Virus record (IMG/VR): IMGVR_UViG_3300020055_000131 | Coordinates: 1-26,547 of that record | From: a virus | DNA length: 26,547 nucleotides | Direction: 5' to 3' (one strand) | In this document: positions 23,144 to 26,547 of the stretch, piece by piece | Layout of the letters: each line of letters starts with the position of its first letter | Position numbering within the stretch: position 1 is the stretch's first letter | Program-made: the position numbers and the translations under genes | The notes under the pieces: generated by a model | Databases searched by the model: none | Told to the model about the DNA's origin: nothing | The model's input: the letters and a program-made list of their open reading frames with translations, nothing else

Positions 23144-23452
23144 TTATACTTGATCTTCGTCCTCTACTTTAGTTAGTGACCATTGACCGTTTTCATTGAA
23201 TTTTAGTAGGTTGGCACCAGACTTAATATTGTCCATAGCAATTTTCTTAGAATCTGGATTTTTTAGCTGTTCTGCCATCTTTTTAGGGTCTTTTTTCTGA
23301 CCCTGTGTGGTAGGTTTGATAGGTTTGCTTGGCTTTACAACATCAGAATTAGGTGTAGGGTTAATCTTGGGCCGAGATAAGCTTTCCAAATTTTGAGCAA
23401 CTTGAGCAGTTAACTCTTTCATTTGTGTAAGTTTTTTGATTAATTCTTCCAT
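23144..23452 (-). CDS. Unknown lysine/proline-rich protein, 102 residues
   Basis: This protein is not recognised. A helical N-terminus (EELIKKLTQMKELTAQVAQN) is followed by a proline- and lysine-rich likely disordered middle (KPSKPIKPTTQGQKKDPKKM) and an acidic end (KVEDEDQV). The start shares a TAATG with the stop of the gp46-type gene, so it is translationally coupled to it. It may be a partner of that protein, but there is no direct evidence. Confidence 0.65.
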   Translation of the reverse strand: MEELIKKLTQMKELTAQVAQNLESLSRPKINPTPNSDVVKPSKPIKPTTQGQKKDPKKMAEQLKNPDSKKIAMDNIKSGANLLKFNENGQWSLTKVEDEDQV

Positions 23453-25212
23453 TAAACACCTAATATAGCAGAAACACCGTTTCTTTTCTCAACTCTCATT
23501 ATATCAGAAAATAGTGCTCTAGACTCACTCTGATGATCAATTACCCACACTTGTCGAGTATTTGCTAAATTATCAAGCATTTCAATAGCTTTCTCACGAT
23601 TAGAAGCATCTAGTCCTTCAAATGGTTCATCTAATATGTATGGGTTTATCTTTTTGCCCATCAGCGCTTCAATGGTATCTAATATGGCAAAATCTATCGA
23701 AAGTGATAGGCATCGCAACTCTCCTCCAGAGAGAGAACCAAGTGATACATTATTGCCACCGATCACTAGCGAATCAGACAATTTTGCTTTTATACCTCCA
23801 GTTTTATTCTCTTTATAGGATAGAAGTGTGTATGATGCATTGGGCCAGATGTAGGATATGTAGTGAGAGACTTTCTCATTAAATACATCTATGGCAGAAT
23901 CTAGTAGATATGCTGGAGCACCAGTAGGAGCGAAGAATGACACTAGTGTTTTATGTACTTCTAAAGAAGTATCTACCTCTTTCTTTTCTTCTTTCAGTTT
24001 AGAGATTCGCTTCTGGTGTTTAGCGATGTTATCTTTAATAGTTTTGTTCCTATCAAGCTTGTCGTTTAGGAACTCTATTGCTGATTCTCGCTTATCTATT
24101 AGAGACTTAAGTTCAGAAAACCGTTCACGATTTTCCATATATGTTGCGCTCACCTCTTTCTTCTTAATCTGGCTTTTAGATATAGCTTCCTTTATATCTT
24201 TTTTCTTACTTAAAAGGGTAGATTCAGAATTAATTATATCTACAAGTGTCTTTCTTTTACTCTGTAGTTTTAGCTTCTTTTTCTCTATTTTTTCAAGTAG
24301 TTGCTCTTTTGTCAAGGTGGATGAACCAACCATAACGAAGTCTTCGCTACAGTGTGGACACTCAATAGTGTGACCTATACTATCAACTTCTTCAGATAGC
24401 TGTTTAATCTGAGAGTCTAAGTCTGACAAGCTCTCTCTCGATACACTAACTTTAGATATCTCACCACTCACATCATTTAAAGCATTGAATAGTTTAGTTT
24501 CTAAGGTATTAAGCTGAAATAAGTCTGGTTGAGTTGTATCGATATTTTTCAACTTAACCTTTAAATCTTTAGTATCTAAGTTTGAGATTTTTGTTTTTAT
24601 CTCCTCGTCATCCTCTAACATTTCTTCAGACGTTGAGATCTTAGTATTTAACGTACTAATTTCTGAGTTAATTTCTAGCTGCTTAGATTCTAAAACTTTT
24701 ATGATTTTATCCGTGTGGGATTTAACACTATCAAAATCATCTAGGTTAAGGATGTTAAGGAAGAAGTCCTTCTTGGAAGAGTCGTTAAGATTAATAAACT
24801 TTACATCACCTGATTGAGATACATACATAGATACAAGGAATTGCTGGTATGTAAGATCGAGAATAGATTCAAGTTCTTCTTGTGAGTTGACAGGTTTGCC
24901 ATCTAAAGTAAATTCTTCCTTCTTGGGTCTAGACCGTTTTATTATTAACTCTTTGCCGTTAATGTCGACGTAAGCAATTGCGTAGCCTCTTTTACACTCA
25001 CGCCTGACAATTTCAGTAGACGTGATTTTTCTTGGCAGCTTGCCATATAGGGCAAAAGATAACGAGTTCCACACTGATGATTTACCAGCACCATTGGCGG
25101 TATCATCATCGTAGTTCCAACCGTCTAGCAAAAATAACCCTGTGTCTTGAAACTCTATATCAATGTCGGCGATGCTAAGAAGATCTTTAACTATCAATCT
25201 TTTGATTTTCAT
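23452..25212 (-). CDS. SbcC/Rad50/gp46-type recombination ATPase
   Basis: This 586-residue SMC-like ATPase is the partner of the gp47-type nuclease (13297..14304). It shows Walker A NGAGKSS (40-46), a long coiled coil from about 160 to 430 with a zinc-hook motif CPHC at 285-288 in the middle, the ABC signature LSGGE (494-498), Walker B YILDEP (525-530) with D-loop EGLDAS, and a switch histidine in VIDHQSE. The arms are short, like those of T4 gp46 and unlike bacterial SbcC of about 1000 residues. The complex tethers and processes DNA ends. The start has only a weak AGAAGA upstream. Confidence 0.93.
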   Translation of the reverse strand: MKIKRLIVKDLLSIADIDIEFQDTGLFLLDGWNYDDDTANGAGKSSVWNSLSFALYGKLPRKITSTEIVRRECKRGYAIAYVDINGKELIIKRSRPKKEEFTLDGKPVNSQEELESILDLTYQQFLVSMYVSQSGDVKFINLNDSSKKDFFLNILNLDDFDSVKSHTDKIIKVLESKQLEINSEISTLNTKISTSEEMLEDDEEIKTKISNLDTKDLKVKLKNIDTTQPDLFQLNTLETKLFNALNDVSGEISKVSVSRESLSDLDSQIKQLSEEVDSIGHTIECPHCSEDFVMVGSSTLTKEQLLEKIEKKKLKLQSKRKTLVDIINSESTLLSKKKDIKEAISKSQIKKKEVSATYMENRERFSELKSLIDKRESAIEFLNDKLDRNKTIKDNIAKHQKRISKLKEEKKEVDTSLEVHKTLVSFFAPTGAPAYLLDSAIDVFNEKVSHYISYIWPNASYTLLSYKENKTGGIKAKLSDSLVIGGNNVSLGSLSGGELRCLSLSIDFAILDTIEALMGKKINPYILDEPFEGLDASNREKAIEMLDNLANTRQVWVIDHQSESRALFSDIMRVEKRNGVSAILGV

Positions 25213-25242
25213 AAGAAATCTTCTCTATTTTTTAATACAACT

Positions 25243-25599
25243 TTATCGTTTGTGAGGAGGTTTGTTGTTAACATGTAACTGTCCTTTGTCGTCTACAGTT
25301 ACCCAACCCATTTCAATCATGGTTTGTAATTCATACGTACCAGAATCAACGAGTCTAGGAACTTCCACAGTCCAATAATATTCGTCTCTTCTTTGTTCTA
25401 CCATGTCTCGTTGATTGGCAGGTTGTACAGTACCAGTGTATGAATCTATAGTCTCATTTACCGTGGGTGATCCAGAGAGTACAGGAAGTTTGCGTGACAT
25501 GTCTTTACCACACTCTTCACACTTAAGACTTTTAATACTAGCATATACCATCTTCTGTAGAGAGCTTCCACATTCACATACAAACGTGTACTTCGGCAT
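25243..25599 (-). CDS. Zinc-ribbon protein, FmdB-like N-terminus
   Basis: This 118-residue protein has an N-terminal zinc ribbon with cysteines at 8 and 10 (VCECGS) and at 27 and 30 (CEECGKDM), the layout of small FmdB-type regulatory domains. The remaining residues are mixed (DSYTGTVQPANQRDMVEQRR, then IEMGWVTVDDKGQLHVNNK), with no second known domain. It may bind DNA or a protein; the function is not known. The start shares a TAATG with the membrane coiled-coil gene upstream. Confidence 0.7.
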   Translation of the reverse strand: MPKYTFVCECGSSLQKMVYASIKSLKCEECGKDMSRKLPVLSGSPTVNETIDSYTGTVQPANQRDMVEQRRDEYYWTVEVPRLVDSGTYELQTMIEMGWVTVDDKGQLHVNNKPPHKR

Positions 25600-26333
25600 T
25601 ATAAGCTTACTCCTATACCGATAGAAATATCATCTAATTTATCTTGCTTAAATTGTGTACCAATACCTACACCGAAAGGACCAAACAGGTTGTAGCTTCC
25701 ATGCAGGTGATACTCTTGATCTGTCGTTATGCCAGCCTCAAGTCTAAGCTTTTTAGGATTAGTAGTGATCTTTTTCTTCTTCTCTAAGACAGAGATTTTA
25801 TACTCGTATTCACGTTTTATACCTGTTATCTTTTTCTTGTGACGCTCTTCTATACTCTTAACTCGCTCAAAGTGTATATTTTTCCAACGAGATTCAGTCT
25901 GTCTGATCTTAAAATCAAACTCTTTACGTATCTCCGTTACAATCTCTGTAACCTCTTCTCGATTAGTTTCTTCATACTCTTTTTCTATAATGGTTCCGTC
26001 AGGCTTGACAAGCTTGAACTTCTTTTTCTTAGAAGATTCTTTGAGCTTTTTATTCTCTTTCTTTAAAACATCTAATTTAGACTTGCTCTCTGATAACAGT
26101 TCACGCTTCTCTTCAACAACAGTCTTTATCCTTAACTCAGCTTTAGATATCTTCTCTTTATTAGATTCTTTAATCTCTTCTATCTGTCGTTCATATACTT
26201 CTGATACCTCTTTCTTTATCTCTGTTTCGACTATAGAAGTGGGATAAAGAAAAATACCTAGCCCTAAACCGACTATTAGAGCTATAACAACTTTTGCATC
26301 TTTGTGCTTTAATAATTCTTTAATCTTATCCAT
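25599..26333 (-). CDS. Membrane-anchored coiled-coil protein
   Basis: This 244-residue protein has one N-terminal membrane span (14-31, [18 protein letters not shown]) followed by a long charged coiled coil (about 38-190), broken only by a short segment ([17 protein letters not shown]), and a C-terminal beta-rich domain of about 50 residues ([20 protein letters not shown] and [19 protein letters not shown], ending GVSL). The tail pattern recalls small outer-membrane-like or phage envelope proteins. Spanin-like lysis, a periplasmic tether, or an unrelated envelope function are all possible. It overlaps the chaperonin gene by 8 bases. Confidence 0.7.
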   Translation of the reverse strand: MDKIKELLKHKDAKVVIALIVGLGLGIFLYPTSIVETEIKKEVSEVYERQIEEIKESNKEKISKAELRIKTVVEEKRELLSESKSKLDVLKKENKKLKESSKKKKFKLVKPDGTIIEKEYEETNREEVTEIVTEIRKEFDFKIRQTESRWKNIHFERVKSIEERHKKKITGIKREYEYKISVLEKKKKITTNPKKLRLEAGITTDQEYHLHGSYNLFGPFGVGIGTQFKQDKLDDISIGIGVSL

Positions 26334-26547
26334 CTTGACTACTCAACATATTTTGAAAGGTTTGATTTGCTAGTTCCATCTGCATCTCCATATCGTTGTT
26401 GCGTGGAACGACGACGATACCGCCAAGGGTTGTAAGAAGAGAAGCAACTGATAAAGCGTTAGCTATACTGACACGAACAACTTTAGTTGGTTCGATTATC
26501 CCAGAATCAATTGGGTTTACCAGTTCATGTTTATTTGCATCGAACAC
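26326..26547 (-). CDS. groEL: GroEL-type chaperonin, C-terminal part (partial)
   Basis: Only the last 73 codons are in the window; the gene continues past the right edge, and the first codon (GTG, valine) is internal rather than a start. The segment matches the end of the GroEL equatorial domain: [20 protein letters not shown] and then [20 protein letters not shown], which corresponds to bacterial GroEL residues near IDMGILDPTKVTRSALQ. The usual GGM-rich tail is missing; instead the protein ends QNMLSSQDG. GroEL rings fold proteins in ATP-driven cycles. Phage-encoded versions exist but are uncommon and are thought to fold phage proteins such as capsid components. The rest of the protein and any co-chaperonin cannot be judged from here. 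Confidence 0.85.
   Translation of the reverse strand: MFDANKHELVNPIDSGIIEPTKVVRVSIANALSVASLLTTLGGIVVVPRNNDMEMQMELANQTFQNMLSSQDG

Overview
The window looks like part of the genome of a large tailed bacteriophage (Caudoviricetes). Every gene that can be supported lies on the minus strand. Genes are closely packed, often with 1 to 8 base overlaps or TAATG/ATGA junctions, and most have clear AGGAGG-type ribosome binding sites. A head-gene set (terminase small and large subunits, portal, prohead protease, acidic scaffold-like protein, major capsid protein) sits next to a replication and recombination set. The host cannot be named from the sequence. The phage's own replicase is a bacterial C-family polymerase rather than a T7- or T4-type enzyme, and the end of a GroEL-type chaperonin lies at the right edge; both fit a big, rather autonomous phage.

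In transcription order (right to left), the first region (about 26.5 to 21.5 kb) holds the chaperonin C-terminus, a membrane-anchored coiled-coil protein, a zinc-ribbon protein, the SbcC/gp46-type recombination ATPase, a RuvC-like resolvase and several small unknown proteins. Two of the small ones, of 43 and 45 codons, are easy to miss. The second region (21.4 to 13.3 kb) is the replisome and recombination core: a 1323-residue DNA polymerase III alpha subunit with its own proofreading exonuclease, a gp32-like single-strand binding protein, a UvsY-like candidate, a RecA/UvsX recombinase and the SbcD/gp47-type nuclease. The third region (13.3 to 7.9 kb) has two small proteins, one with a helix-turn-helix, and then TerS, TerL and portal, ending in an intrinsic terminator. 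The fourth region (7.9 kb to the left edge) has a nucleotide-kinase-like fusion protein, a 44-residue protein, a coiled-coil protein, a sigma-region-4-like regulator, the giant prohead protease fusion, a 132-residue unknown, the acidic scaffold-like protein, the major capsid protein, a second terminator and the start of one more gene.

The most unusual object is the 934-residue protease gene (3027..5831). A normal-looking N-terminal prohead protease and a C-terminal capsid-like motif plus zinc ribbon are separated by about 609 codons. These encode a domain resembling PcfJ-type proteins and an array of eleven 26-residue HEAT/LRV-like repeats. The extra segment lies between two near-identical 21-base sequences encoding KALTA(E/G)Y, which suggests insertion by recombination. 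The tail of the protein after the insert aligns without gaps to the N-terminus of the major capsid protein. The gene's start codon and Shine-Dalgarno sequence lie in an inverted repeat. Other points of interest are the Ig/fn3-like insertion in the capsid protein, a repeated LxKS motif in the scaffold-like protein, and terminators placed directly against the next gene's ribosome binding site.

No tRNA, CRISPR array, insertion sequence or integrase was seen, and no stretch longer than 300 bases lacks a gene.
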